A stretch of DNA of 64,000 nucleotides from Planctomycetota bacterium (GCA_017303555.1 JAFLCN010000019.1:21565-85564); one strand, 5' to 3'. Positions 1-7,882 are shown, counted from the stretch's first letter. Program-made: numbers and translations. The notes: generated by a model not told the origin, from the sequence alone.

Positions 1-685
1 CCATAGGCGAAAGGCCGAGCGAATCGCGCACACCGACGGATGTGAACGGCTGGCCGCGGGCATCTCGGGCGTCGATATACCGCTCGACTTCCATCCCGCT
101 GTAAACGGTGCTGTATTGGTCGGGCGTACCGATCTTCTCCGCGAGAAACTGCTCAGTCATTGCGTTGGCAACCGAGACGATTGTGTGGCAACGCCGCGCC
201 GCGAACTTCTCGCTGGCGATGTAGATCGCATTCGTGCGGGGCTTGAGAAACTTGTGGAACGGCGGGCCGTGGATGGTGTGAACGACGCCGAGCTTGTGCC
301 CCGTTTTCTTCATACGCGCCGCTTCAGTCCATGCCGCCGCACGCCCGAGCACGCCCGCTTTGCTGCTGTGCGTGTGCACAATGTCGGGCTTGAGATCGCG
401 GATCAGGCTCCGCAGCGCGAAATAGCAGCGAAGATCTTTCAACGGGTTGATCTCGCGCACCATGCTCTTCACTTCGTGCATGCCGATCCGCCGCTCTTCG
501 GGCGTGTGCGGATCTGGGCAGCGAAAGCTGTCGGCTCGCTCGAAGAGCGAACCTTCGGGACCAAAGATCGGCCCGAACGCAAGATGCACATCGTGGCCGA
601 GGCGTGTCTGCCCCTCGCACGAGAGAACCGTGTTCTCCTGCGAGCCTCCGAGGATCAGGCGGGTGGAGATGTGGAGGATGCGCAT
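1..685 (-). CDS. Glycosyltransferase family 4, 3' end cut by window edge
   Basis: The first 228 codons of a GT4-type glycosyltransferase lie on the minus strand; the C-terminal donor-binding half is outside the window. The N-terminus reads MRILHISTRLILGGSQE, a typical GT4 opening with the Gly-rich acceptor loop, and is followed by a stretch containing VHTHSSKAGVLGR, the usual end of the first Rossmann strand set, and VVHTIHGPPFH. I chose the ATG at 685 because it starts exactly at the first beta strand. No strong Shine-Dalgarno is visible. It overlaps the 3' end of the upstream zinc-ribbon gene by about 30 bp, so the two are probably cotranscribed. Sugar substrate cannot be deduced; a role in surface polysaccharide or lipid glycosylation in the cytoplasm is inference. 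Confidence 0.85.
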   Translation of the reverse strand, partial: MRILHISTRLILGGSQENTVLSCEGQTRLGHDVHLAFGPIFGPEGSLFERADSFRCPDPHTPEERRIGMHEVKSMVREINPLKDLRCYFALRSLIRDLKPDIVHTHSSKAGVLGRAAAWTEAARMKKTGHKLGVVHTIHGPPFHKFLKPRTNAIYIASEKFAARRCHTIVSVANAMTEQFLAEKIGTPDQYSTVYSGMEVERYIDARDARGQPFTSVGVRDSLGLSPM

Positions 686-1149
686 GCGGGCGGATTGTTG
701 ATAGGCGAGCCGCACTCGGGACACCGAGAAGCCCGAATCCCGGACAAGTCATGATTGCACTTGAGACAGCGGGTAAAGTCCAACTCGCCGCGCGACCACC
801 AGAGCTTCCATTGAAGAAGCCCAAGGATCAGCACCGGAATCCAAAGTGGCAATATGAAGTCGATTGTTCCCTGGGAGTTCTTTGATACCCATGGGATCTT
901 CGGAATCTGGGCAAAGTCGATCGACCCCGAACGAAGACGGGCACCTGCATGCAGCCCCTGCTCATCAATGACATTTGGATACGTTTGCAGGACCGAAAGG
1001 TAAACAACTCCGGGATAAAGCGAGACCACCGGACCGCCATGCTTTCCCAAATAGCTCGCGCCGGCGGTGAAGCAAAAGGACAGCCCCAAAAACACAACTG
1101 ACATGATCACGCAACTCGCGGTGCAACGAATCAACGCGCGAGACCTCAC
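655..1149 (-). CDS. Zinc-ribbon membrane protein, function unknown
   Basis: A 164-residue protein with an N-terminal hydrophobic segment (around MSVVFLGLSFCFTAG), a second one near residue 105 (ILPLWIPVLILGLLQW) and a C-terminal treble-clef or zinc-ribbon motif, CLKCNHDLSGIRASRCPECG, with four cysteines suited to bind one zinc ion. The GTG at 1149 overlaps the truA stop (GTGA) and has GGAG seven bases upstream, so translational coupling to truA is likely; a longer reading from GTG 1173 is possible. Small membrane proteins with this ribbon are numerous in Phycisphaerae, but no function is known to me. Three larger relatives of the same style occur later in this window. Confidence 0.75.
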   Translation of the reverse strand: MRSRALIRCTASCVIMSVVFLGLSFCFTAGASYLGKHGGPVVSLYPGVVYLSVLQTYPNVIDEQGLHAGARLRSGSIDFAQIPKIPWVSKNSQGTIDFILPLWIPVLILGLLQWKLWWSRGELDFTRCLKCNHDLSGIRASRCPECGSPINNPPACASSTSPPA

Positions 1150-2021
1150 GCCTGCACTCCGTACTTCACCCACTCCAAAAACAACCCCGTCGGCGGCAGC
1201 GTCGGCCCCGCCTTCGCTCGATCCCGCGATTCGAGAATCGCCGGCATGTCATCCGCTCGCTTCATTCCCCGCCCCACTTCAATCAGCGTGCCCGCGACGA
1301 TCCGGACCATGTTCCACAAAAAGCCGTTGCCATCGACCTCAATCCGCACGCGATCATCGCGCACCTTGATCACATCGAGTCTGTAGATCGTGCGAACGGT
1401 CGTCTGCCGTCCGTGCCCAGCCGCGGCAAAGCCGGCGAAATCATGCTCGCCAACCAGCACCGCCGCCGCCCGCTGCATCGCTTCGACATCGAGCGTGTCC
1501 CACACGTGATGCACGAACTTGCGATCAAAGAGCTCCCTCGACTTTGCGTTGTGAATCGAGTAGGAATATCCCTTGCTCGTGCAGTCGCTGATCGGGTCGA
1601 ACTCAGTATCGACAACCTCCGCGCCCTTCACGACGACATCGTCGGGCAGTTTTCCGTTCAGGGCCCGCACCAGCGCCTCCGGCCCGCGCGAAATCGGCCA
1701 CCCCGCCGCACCGTTTTCTTCTCCGTTGCACGTGAACGCCGCGACCTGTCCGCGCGCGTGCACGCCGCTATCGGTCCGGCTCGCACCACGTAGTTCCACC
1801 ATCTCGCGCACGACCTCGCGCACCGCCCGTTCGACCACACCCTGCACGGTCCGCAGCGCGACGCGGCCTTCCGTACCGGGCGTCAGCGTCGGATCGATCA
1901 GCTTGGTCGAGCCGGTTTTTTCCGAATGCTCAAGCGTCGGCTCCTGCTTCTGCCAGCCGCAGAAGTCGGTGCCGTCGTACGCAATCGTGATCTTGTATCG
2001 AACGTTTGAACTCAAGCCCAA
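1146..2021 (-). CDS. truA: tRNA pseudouridine(38-40) synthase TruA
   Basis: A 291-residue TruA. It isomerises uridines 38, 39 and 40 in the tRNA anticodon arm to pseudouridine. Visible marks are YKITIAYDGTDFCGWQKQ at the N-terminus, the catalytic RTDSGVHARGQVAAF motif (Asp is the nucleophile), and the C-terminal NGFLWNMVRIVAGTLIEVGRG. An insertion of about 30 residues follows the first strand (EHSEKTGSTKLIDPTLTPG), making it a little longer than the usual 250-270. No ATG is available near the N-terminus; TTG at 2021 is the best start and TTG at 2015 an alternative. The downstream zinc-ribbon gene overlaps its stop codon. Confidence 0.93.
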   Translation of the reverse strand: MGLSSNVRYKITIAYDGTDFCGWQKQEPTLEHSEKTGSTKLIDPTLTPGTEGRVALRTVQGVVERAVREVVREMVELRGASRTDSGVHARGQVAAFTCNGEENGAAGWPISRGPEALVRALNGKLPDDVVVKGAEVVDTEFDPISDCTSKGYSYSIHNAKSRELFDRKFVHHVWDTLDVEAMQRAAAVLVGEHDFAGFAAAGHGRQTTVRTIYRLDVIKVRDDRVRIEVDGNGFLWNMVRIVAGTLIEVGRGMKRADDMPAILESRDRAKAGPTLPPTGLFLEWVKYGVQA

Positions 2022-2030
2022 GGCTACGCG

Positions 2031-2306
2031 CTAATCGCCCCCTCCACCGCCTCCATCGCCCCCGCCCCCATCGGAGCCAGAACCGCAGCCGCCCGCGTCA
2101 TGGCCGCCGGAATCGTGACCGTGATGACCGGCCGAGTCCGATGAATCGCCTCCGGCGCCGAACCACATCCACGATCCGCCATCACAGTTTGTTGCAGGTC
2201 CGGTACCGGCGATGCCCCGCCGGATGCCGCGGAATGCCAGCACGATCAGCCACACAAAGCCCACGATCGCCGTCGAGAGTGCCGCAGTGATGAACCAAGT
2301 CGCCAT
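2031..2306 (-). CDS. Small membrane protein with Gly/His/Asp-rich tail
   Basis: A 91-residue protein. One transmembrane helix sits at the N-terminus (MATWFITAALSTAIVGFVWLI), followed by a short basic stretch and a low-complexity tail rich in Gly, Asp, Ser and His that ends in an almost pure run of Gly and Asp. The ATG at 2306 is chosen because AAAGGAG lies ten bases upstream and because it precedes the helix directly. The His/Asp-rich tail could bind metal ions, but this is inference. It lies ten bases upstream of truA in the same direction. I do not recognise the family. Confidence 0.6.
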   Translation of the reverse strand: MATWFITAALSTAIVGFVWLIVLAFRGIRRGIAGTGPATNCDGGSWMWFGAGGDSSDSAGHHGHDSGGHDAGGCGSGSDGGGGDGGGGGGD

Positions 2307-2485
2307 GCGCTTACTCCTTTCGTTTTCGAGGCTTGGAACCTGTCGTTCACTTCGGACAAATTGTACCTGACCGCGCGACAAAGCGACAAAAACAAGCCTG
2401 TTTTGCAGCGTTTTCACGACGCATCCACAACCTGTTGTGGTTGGCGATCACTATTCCATTGCAGAATTCACGCGAACCGAACGGG

Positions 2486-2650
2486 TCAGTGCTTCTTCTG
2501 CACCACCACGCGTTCGACCGGATCTTGCGGCTTGTCCTTGAAGCGCTTGTGCTCGGCATCCGCCCAGCGATCGGCGAACTTCCACCACCAAAGAACGAAG
2601 GGCGGTCCGAGGATCGCCGTTCCGATCATGATGATCCACATCGCCGTCAT
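2486..2650 (-). CDS. Small single-helix membrane protein next to nuoG
   Basis: A 54-residue protein with one hydrophobic helix (MWIIMIGTAILGPPFVLWWW) and a charged, lysine-rich C-terminus. The ATG at 2650 is preferred because it is immediately N-terminal to the helix; the in-frame TTG at 2680 would overlap the nuoG stop and add ten residues. It follows nuoG directly and is likely cotranscribed. An accessory role with complex I is possible but unsupported beyond position. Confidence 0.55.
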   Translation of the reverse strand: MTAMWIIMIGTAILGPPFVLWWWKFADRWADAEHKRFKDKPQDPVERVVVQKKH

Positions 2651-2669
2651 CGACCGCTCACAGCTCCAC

Positions 2670-4433
2670 TCAAAGTTCAACGATCTGCATGTCGGTACGC
2701 GTCGCGGCCGAAGGAACCGGCGAACGAACCTCGGCGAACACCGCGAGAGCGGGGAACTGCTTCACCATCTCCGTCCGAGTGTCCGCGGCATTGAACGCAC
2801 GGGCCCGGGGCGGCGCGATCGTCACGCCCGCCGCGACCTGGCCGACGGTCGTGTTCACGATCACGGTTTCCAGATCCCGCATTTCCAGAGGCACGCGTGT
2901 GAACTCCGCCTCGAGATCGAGGGCGATCTGACCTTCCGTCTTCGCGAGCTCGATCACCGGAATCGCCTGCTCGAACGCTTGAAGCACGTTCTGCCAGTTC
3001 TCGAAAGTCCCGGCCTTCTCCGCCCACGTCGCGCCGGGGATCAGCACGTCGCACGAATCAACCAGCGAGGTCAGCAGCGTATCGATCAGCACCGTGTACT
3101 TGCCGGAAAGCGACGAGCCGAGCTCGGGCGTGATCCAGTCGCTCGGGTAGTTGCCCGTGACGATCACCGCGCCCACATCGCTCCGTCCGCTGCCCTGGCC
3201 GAGCGCCTTGAGGAAGTCGCCGAACTCAAGCACTCCGGCACCCATCGCGCCGAGCACGCGACGCACGCCCCGGGCGTTTGGAGCTTTCTCGGCCGAGATC
3301 ACAAACGCGTTCTTGTCGCCAGCCTTCGCGCCGACCGGATAGACCTTGTCCTCGCCCTTGCGCGGCACCGGCCCGACGCCCAGAATCGCCTTCGGATCGA
3401 TCTGCCGCGCCAGCCGCGCCAGCAAGTACGCATCCTCGCATGAGAGCATCGGGCTCACCAGCAGTGCCAGACGCTTGCCACCCTCCATCGCCTTCTTGAT
3501 GCCGCTGATCGCAACTTCGTACGCCCGCGTGTAGTCGCTCTCGACCAGCGTGCCGAACTGGCGGCGCAGGGGCGTTCGCAGTCGCTTCTCGCTGTGGACA
3601 AACTTCCAGCCGTAGCGGACCTCGTCGGTGATCCACCACTTGTTGATCGCCATGTTGTCGCGGGGCTTGATGCGGTAGATCTTGCCTTCGTTGTGCTCGA
3701 TATTGATGTTGTCGCCGCTGGCGGTGATGCCGTCGATGCTGGGCGTGTTCTTCAGGAACCACACACGCTGTGCGAACAGGAAGTCCTTGTCGAGAAGAGC
3801 CCCCACCGGGCAGAGATCGATCACGTTGCTGGCGAGTTCGTTCTCGAGCGCGATGCCGGGGAAGAGATCGATCTCTTCCTTGTTGCCTCGCCCTTGCACG
3901 CTCAACTCCGCAGTCCCCGTCACTTCGCGCGTGAAGCGCACGCAGCGCGTGCACATGATGCACCGATCGCTGTAGAGATAGACATGCGGGCCGAGGTCCT
4001 TCTTGGGCTGCTTGACCTTCTGCTCTTCAAACCGCGAGACGCCCCGACCGAATTCGTACGAGTAATCCTGCAGGAAGCACTCGCCCGCCTGATCGCACAC
4101 CGGACAATCCAGCGGGTGGTTGATCAGCAGATACTCCATCACCGCCTTCTGATTCGCCACGCTCTTGGGGCTGTCGGTGTAGACGACCGCGCCGTCCGTC
4201 GCGGGCGTCTGGCAGGTCGGCTGGAGCTTGCCGCCCATCTGCGCCGTGAGCTGCCCTGACTTCGCGTCCGGTGACCAGATTTCACCCAGACAGATGCGGC
4301 AGCTCGCCACAATCGAGAGCCCGTCGTGGTAGCAGTACTGCGGGATGTTCACGCCGTTGGCGTTGGCAACCTGCAGGATCGTCTGTCCGGGGGTGAAGTC
4401 GCACTTCTTCCCGTTGATGGTGATGGTCGGCAT
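2670..4433 (-). CDS. nuoG: NADH-quinone oxidoreductase subunit G-like iron-sulfur protein
   Basis: A 587-residue NuoG-like protein that would carry electrons through Fe-S clusters in the peripheral arm of respiratory complex I. An N-terminal 2Fe-2S ferredoxin domain has QYCYHDGLSIVASCRICLGE. It is followed by the His/Cys cluster region (HPLDCPVCDQAGECFLQDYS) and the 4Fe-4S region DRCIMCTRCVRFTREVTG with NVIDLCPVGAL. The remainder is a reduced molybdopterin-oxidoreductase-like domain. The ATG at 4433 begins MPTITINGKKC right at the ferredoxin fold; a start at 4469 adds 12 residues. No other nuo genes flank it here: the downstream neighbours are two small membrane proteins and truA, and a PEP-CTERM gene diverges upstream. 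Confidence 0.9.
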   Translation of the reverse strand: MPTITINGKKCDFTPGQTILQVANANGVNIPQYCYHDGLSIVASCRICLGEIWSPDAKSGQLTAQMGGKLQPTCQTPATDGAVVYTDSPKSVANQKAVMEYLLINHPLDCPVCDQAGECFLQDYSYEFGRGVSRFEEQKVKQPKKDLGPHVYLYSDRCIMCTRCVRFTREVTGTAELSVQGRGNKEEIDLFPGIALENELASNVIDLCPVGALLDKDFLFAQRVWFLKNTPSIDGITASGDNINIEHNEGKIYRIKPRDNMAINKWWITDEVRYGWKFVHSEKRLRTPLRRQFGTLVESDYTRAYEVAISGIKKAMEGGKRLALLVSPMLSCEDAYLLARLARQIDPKAILGVGPVPRKGEDKVYPVGAKAGDKNAFVISAEKAPNARGVRRVLGAMGAGVLEFGDFLKALGQGSGRSDVGAVIVTGNYPSDWITPELGSSLSGKYTVLIDTLLTSLVDSCDVLIPGATWAEKAGTFENWQNVLQAFEQAIPVIELAKTEGQIALDLEAEFTRVPLEMRDLETVIVNTTVGQVAAGVTIAPPRARAFNAADTRTEMVKQFPALAVFAEVRSPVPSAATRTDMQIVEL

Positions 4434-4634
4434 GTTCGCCCCGATGGTAGCGAGATCGGCACGGGGCAAGGCCGGGTGTTTTTCCGGACTGTGAAGCTGG
4501 ATCGCGTCTGCCGCCCCGGCTGTTTATGACCGCCGCCCCGGGCCAGAATCGTCCCCCGGCGATCTCGATTCTTCGCGTTCCTTCCCCTCGCGAGGCAGGG
4601 TTGAGCTGTCCGCCATTCCACGGAAGGAAGAGAA

Positions 4635-5534
4635 ATGAACCGCTTTGCCATCGCTGGTTTCCTGACGATCTCGGCCGGGGCGTTGACCGCTTCGGCCGCC
4701 CCCACGATCTATGCCGCCAAGAGCGCGGGCACGACCACGGTCCTTCACGGTGGAGACCGCGAGCTCACGTCGCTCGCGTTCAGCGGCACATCCTCGACCA
4801 TGACCGGCGCCGACTTTCTCCGTTGGAACTCCGGCAGCCTGACCAACAACGCGGGCACGTTCGGCTGGACCGACCTGGTGCCCCGCGATGTCAACAGCGC
4901 CAACGTCTACACCGGCAACCCCGATCGCACCGACGCCTCGACGCCCATGCCCGCTGAAGCCTCCAAAAAGGGCACGATGCGCGATGTTTTCGGCTCGTTC
5001 GGCGGCCCCACCCCCTACAAGAACATGTCCTACATCATCGATGGAGAGGACAGCGGCGCGTACCACTTCGACCTGCTCTTCGCCGCGGGCCAGCGCCTCA
5101 GCGCCGACAACGACGGCTCCACAGTCGAACTCAGCATCCTCGAGCGGGGCGGCAACAGCGACTTCAATGTTTACGGAATCAACGCCGACGGCTCGCTCAC
5201 CGGCCCGATGTTTGTGAATCGATCCACGGGCGGAAGCGCCGGCTGGTCGATCGACACGCTCGAGATCGGCGGCACCCAAGCCGTCGTAGGCTTCGGTATT
5301 TCTCTTGATGCCGCCTGGCAGAATCTCAAAGGCTTCCGGATCGAGGCGAAGAACGGATTCAACGGTCCCGACATTGTCGCGGTTGGAACCTCGCAGACTT
5401 CACCGTCGCCGATCGTGCCCGCACCCGCCTCCATCGGATTGCTGGGAGCGCTGTCTGTTCTCGGGTGCGGACGTCGTCGCCGTGGCGAAAAGCCGAGTTC
5501 GGATCGCGCTTGCGCGGCGAGCGAAAAAGAGTAG
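4635..5534 (+). CDS. PEP-CTERM-type secreted protein
   Basis: A 299-residue exported protein. It has a Sec signal peptide (MNRFAIAGFLTISAGALTASAA, cleavage near AAP). The C-terminus carries a PAPASIGLLGALSVLG hydrophobic segment, then GRRRRG, the layout used for exosortase-mediated sorting, here extended by about 17 polar residues beyond the Arg cluster. The central part is rich in Gly, Asp, Ser and Thr and looks beta-sheet; I do not recognise a named domain. The start is supported by GGAAGGAAGAG just upstream. It is the first of four such genes on this strand. Expected location is the cell surface or extracellular matrix. Confidence 0.8.
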   Translation: MNRFAIAGFLTISAGALTASAAPTIYAAKSAGTTTVLHGGDRELTSLAFSGTSSTMTGADFLRWNSGSLTNNAGTFGWTDLVPRDVNSANVYTGNPDRTDASTPMPAEASKKGTMRDVFGSFGGPTPYKNMSYIIDGEDSGAYHFDLLFAAGQRLSADNDGSTVELSILERGGNSDFNVYGINADGSLTGPMFVNRSTGGSAGWSIDTLEIGGTQAVVGFGISLDAAWQNLKGFRIEAKNGFNGPDIVAVGTSQTSPSPIVPAPASIGLLGALSVLGCGRRRRGEKPSSDRACAASEKE

Positions 5535-6003
5535 TTATAAGACGTTTCCAGGGCTTTTTCGGGTCGAAAAATGTCCCATAACGAACAGAACTCTACCGAC
5601 CAATCAACCGTGCGGAAGTGCCTGAAAACAAAGATTTTACCGATCATCGCGTCACAACGACCGAGAACCAAAATGACCGAGAAACAGGTGAACTCAAAAA
5701 TGCCAGCAAAATTGCCCCCTGAAGCAAGAAATTCTACTTGGCGCGACATGTGAGTCCGCTTAGTATGCAGTGGTTGGGAGAGTCGAGAGAGACACCGCTG
5801 CTTTCCGGGGCGGCGAAAGGACGAAACGAGTATTGGTCTCTCTCGGCAAAGCGGGGCGAAATCTTTTCGCCTCTATCTACTGAGATCGTGCATGACGCAC
5901 GGATCGGTGGGGACGTCCGGGAGGGAAGCGGTCACGCACAGTGCGTGACGACCGGTGATCGAGAGAGAGAGAGAGACCCAATGTGGGGCCCTTAGGAGGG
6001 GAT
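5535..6003 (+). other. Intergenic region with small inverted repeats
   Basis: A 469-bp stretch without a convincing gene. It holds a short hairpin (TTTTTCG at 5555-5561 pairing with CGAAAAA at 5565-5571, flanked by GGG and CCC) just after the stop codon of the previous gene. It also has a perfect 9-bp inverted repeat around one base at 5931-5949 (GTCACGCAC A GTGCGTGAC), then a GA-dinucleotide run and the strong ribosome-binding site of the next gene. Confidence 0.6.
5931..5949. promoter_or_regulatory. Perfect 9-bp inverted repeat upstream of PEP-CTERM gene
   Basis: GTCACGCAC and its exact reverse complement GTGCGTGAC flank a single base, 55 bp before the start codon at 6004. It could be a dimeric repressor site or an mRNA hairpin in the leader. 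A partial copy, GTGC-N5-GCAC, lies at 5888-5900. Regulator unknown. Confidence 0.35.
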
Positions 6004-6675
6004 ATGAAGAATTTGAAGTTTGCTGCCTTTGCTGGACTTGCTGGCGTTTGCTCGCTGGCTTCTGCTGCCACGGTTCAAGCCACGTACATCGACACCAACC
6101 CGGGCGTCTGGGGCATGGTGTCGCTTGACAGCGGCGGTTCGTTCATGGGCCCGGTGAAGGCCGGCCAGTTCAACTGGAACCGCACGGGCGGCGACTACAC
6201 GGGCCTCACCGGCACGTTCGCCACCTTCTGCATCGAAGTTCACCAGGACATCTTCCCGGGGAACAATTACACCTACGACGTGAACACCGTCTCCAACGCG
6301 CCGCTCCCGGTCAACATCCTGTACGGGACGCCGATGGGTGCGATCAAGGCCGACAAGATCTCGGAGCTCTATGGCCGCTTCTTCGGTGGTCTCTCGACCA
6401 ACGACCAGTACGCCGCCTTCCAGCTCGCGATCTGGGACTTCGTCTATGACGGTGGCGGCAGCGTCGGCACCGGCGTCTTCCAGGCTTCGGGCTTCGGCGC
6501 CGCGATGGCGCTGGCCGATGCGTGGATCGCCGCGGTCGATGGCACGGGCCCCCGCATGGCGGGTCTCGGCGCCCTGTCGAGCGATGACTGGCAGGATCAG
6601 ATCTTCACCCCGGCCCCGGGCGCTCTCGCCCTGATCGGCCTCGGCGGTCTGGTCGCGACGCGTCGTCGCCGCTAA
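6004..6675 (+). CDS. PEP-CTERM-type secreted protein, paralogue 1
   Basis: A 223-residue protein with a signal peptide (MKNLKFAAFAGLAGVCSLASA) and a C-terminal PAPGALALIGLGGLVATRRRR, a textbook PEP-CTERM-like sorting tail of Phycisphaerae. The ATG at 6004 follows GGAGGGG, so the longer reading from 5983 is rejected. The mature part shares a colinear set of motifs with the next gene (FCIEVHQ, YTYDV, KADKISELYGRFF, AFQLAIWDFVYD, GVFQ), showing tandem duplication. This domain pattern is typical of choice-of-anchor or PEP-CTERM-associated extracellular proteins of unknown function. Rho-independent termination is seen downstream. Confidence 0.85.
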   Translation: MKNLKFAAFAGLAGVCSLASAATVQATYIDTNPGVWGMVSLDSGGSFMGPVKAGQFNWNRTGGDYTGLTGTFATFCIEVHQDIFPGNNYTYDVNTVSNAPLPVNILYGTPMGAIKADKISELYGRFFGGLSTNDQYAAFQLAIWDFVYDGGGSVGTGVFQASGFGAAMALADAWIAAVDGTGPRMAGLGALSSDDWQDQIFTPAPGALALIGLGGLVATRRRR

Positions 6676-6748
6676 TTGAAACCAAGCCGGGTCGCGATGG
6701 CCGATCGGCCAAATCCGTTTCGCATCGCGATCCGCTTACGAATCCGAG

Positions 6749-6782
6749 AAGAGCCCGCTCACTGCGGGCTCTTTTCTTTTTT
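6749..6782 (+). terminator. Rho-independent terminator
   Basis: A perfect 10-bp stem, AAGAGCCCGC (6749-6758) with GCGGGCTCTT (6764-6773), a five-base loop and a T-rich tract TTTTCTTTTTT. It ends the transcript of the PEP-CTERM gene at 6004-6675. Confidence 0.9.
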
Positions 6783-6938
6783 ACCGGCCCACCACCCTCA
6801 CCCCAACCCCACGTTTTTCCGGACCCTCGACTCGACGTCCGCAGAACCGGTCGGCGCACCCGGCACAACTGTTCCCGCGTTGCATCGATCGCTCAGTTCA
6901 TCACCCGATTGGTCGCAAAGCGGTCCGCCGCACTCCAT

Positions 6939-6995
6939 GTTTCCCTTGACGGTCGCCGGTGCTCCGGCACGACCGTCAATCCACGGAAGGGAAAC
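6939..6995 (+). promoter_or_regulatory. Nested leader hairpin overlapping the Shine-Dalgarno
   Basis: Just before the start codon at 6998 the leader can fold as an inner 10-bp helix (TTGACGGTCG at 6946-6955 with CGACCGTCAA at 6970-6979), capped by CCGG/CCGG. Around it lies an outer 7-bp helix (GTTTCCC at 6939-6945 with GGGAAAC at 6989-6995). The ribosome-binding GGAAGGG (6985-6991) lies partly in the outer helix and partly in the internal loop. This suggests structure-controlled translation; ligand or trigger unknown. Confidence 0.5.
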
Positions 6996-6997
6996 AC

Positions 6998-7696
6998 ATG
7001 AAGACGCGCATCACAAACCTGTTTGTTCCGACACTTGCTCTCTCTGCCGTCTGCGGCAGCGCTCTCGCGGCCGACACGGTCCGCGCCACCTTCAATAGCG
7101 TTTCGCCCGGCGTTTCCTGCGAATTCTCGACCAACTCGGGTGGTTCGTGGACCGGTACGCAGGCCGGGAGCATGAACTGGACCCGAGACAACGTCGCTCC
7201 CGGCACGTACGCGGGCCTTCAGGGCAATTTCAGCAGCTTCTGTATCGAAGTGACGCAGCATGTTGCGTTCGGCGGAACGTATACGTACGACGTCACGATG
7301 ACGCCGAACGCTCCCACGCCCGACATCAACTTCAACCTGCCGATGGGCAACACCAAGGCCTCGCAGCTTTCGGAACTCTTTGGCCGTTACTACAGCAGCC
7401 TCGCGGGCAACACCGACTTTGGCGCCTTCCAGATGGCCGTCTGGGAAATCGTGTACGACACGGGCACGGATGTGAATGCCGGCGTCTTCCAGATCCGCAA
7501 CGCCGTGCCGTCCGAGACGCTTGCCAATATGTGGCTTGGCTCGCTCGATGGCTCGGGCCCGATGATGGGCGGCTTGTTTGCCCTGTCGAACCGTGAAGTG
7601 CAGGACCAGATCGTGCCGGGCCCCGGCGTGCTCGCCCTGGCGGGTGCGGGCGGGCTGCTCGTGACCCGGCGCCGCCGCTCGTCCGAGAACGCGTAA
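6998..7696 (+). CDS. PEP-CTERM-type secreted protein, paralogue 2
   Basis: A 232-residue exported protein, signal peptide ending near GSALAA, C-terminal tail PGPGVLALAGAGGLLVTRRRR followed by SSENA. It matches the preceding gene along its length (FCIEVTQ, YTYDV, TKASQLSELFGRYY, AFQMAVWEIVYD, AGVFQI), so the pair arose by tandem duplication. The ATG at 6998 follows GGAAGGG; the ORF could be read from 6959 but that would place 13 residues before the signal peptide. The leader folds into a nested hairpin. Location is predicted to be extracellular or surface-anchored; function unknown. Confidence 0.85.
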   Translation: MKTRITNLFVPTLALSAVCGSALAADTVRATFNSVSPGVSCEFSTNSGGSWTGTQAGSMNWTRDNVAPGTYAGLQGNFSSFCIEVTQHVAFGGTYTYDVTMTPNAPTPDINFNLPMGNTKASQLSELFGRYYSSLAGNTDFGAFQMAVWEIVYDTGTDVNAGVFQIRNAVPSETLANMWLGSLDGSGPMMGGLFALSNREVQDQIVPGPGVLALAGAGGLLVTRRRRSSENA

Positions 7697-7799
7697 ACGC
7701 AGCGAATCATCGCGTGCGTGAGGCGCGAACAACGCTTCATTCTGTAGTCGGTGATGAGCGGATTCCGCCCGCTCAGGATCGTTCGGCTTGGAAAAAGGC

Positions 7800-7862
7800 G
7801 CTGCGAAAGCAGCCGGCCAAGGCGTTGCGAAAGCAACAGGTCAGGACGTTGCGAAAGCAACG
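7800..7862 (+). repeat. Three 24-bp-spaced GAAA-loop hairpins in a leader
   Basis: Three small hairpins start at 7800, 7824 and 7848, exactly 24 bp apart: GCTGC-GAAA-GCAGC, then GTTGC-GAAA-GCAAC twice. The first stem differs from the others by a compensatory T-A to C-G swap, which supports selection for pairing. All three have a GAAA (GNRA-type) tetraloop. The array ends just before the purine-rich ribosome-binding region of the next gene. Confidence 0.7.
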
Positions 7863-7882
7863 AGGGAGTGGGAGAGAGAAGT

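Noticed and set aside
2333..3443. Plus-strand ORFs over nuoG and its small neighbour
   Set aside because: Antisense shadows of a well-conserved Fe-S protein.
5738..5995. 85-codon ORF upstream of a PEP-CTERM gene
   Set aside because: Lies across the inverted repeat and GA run, has no ribosome site and no protein features.
7800..7862. CRISPR-like spaced repeats
   Set aside because: Only three units, spacers about 10 bp, and each unit is itself a hairpin; no cas genes.
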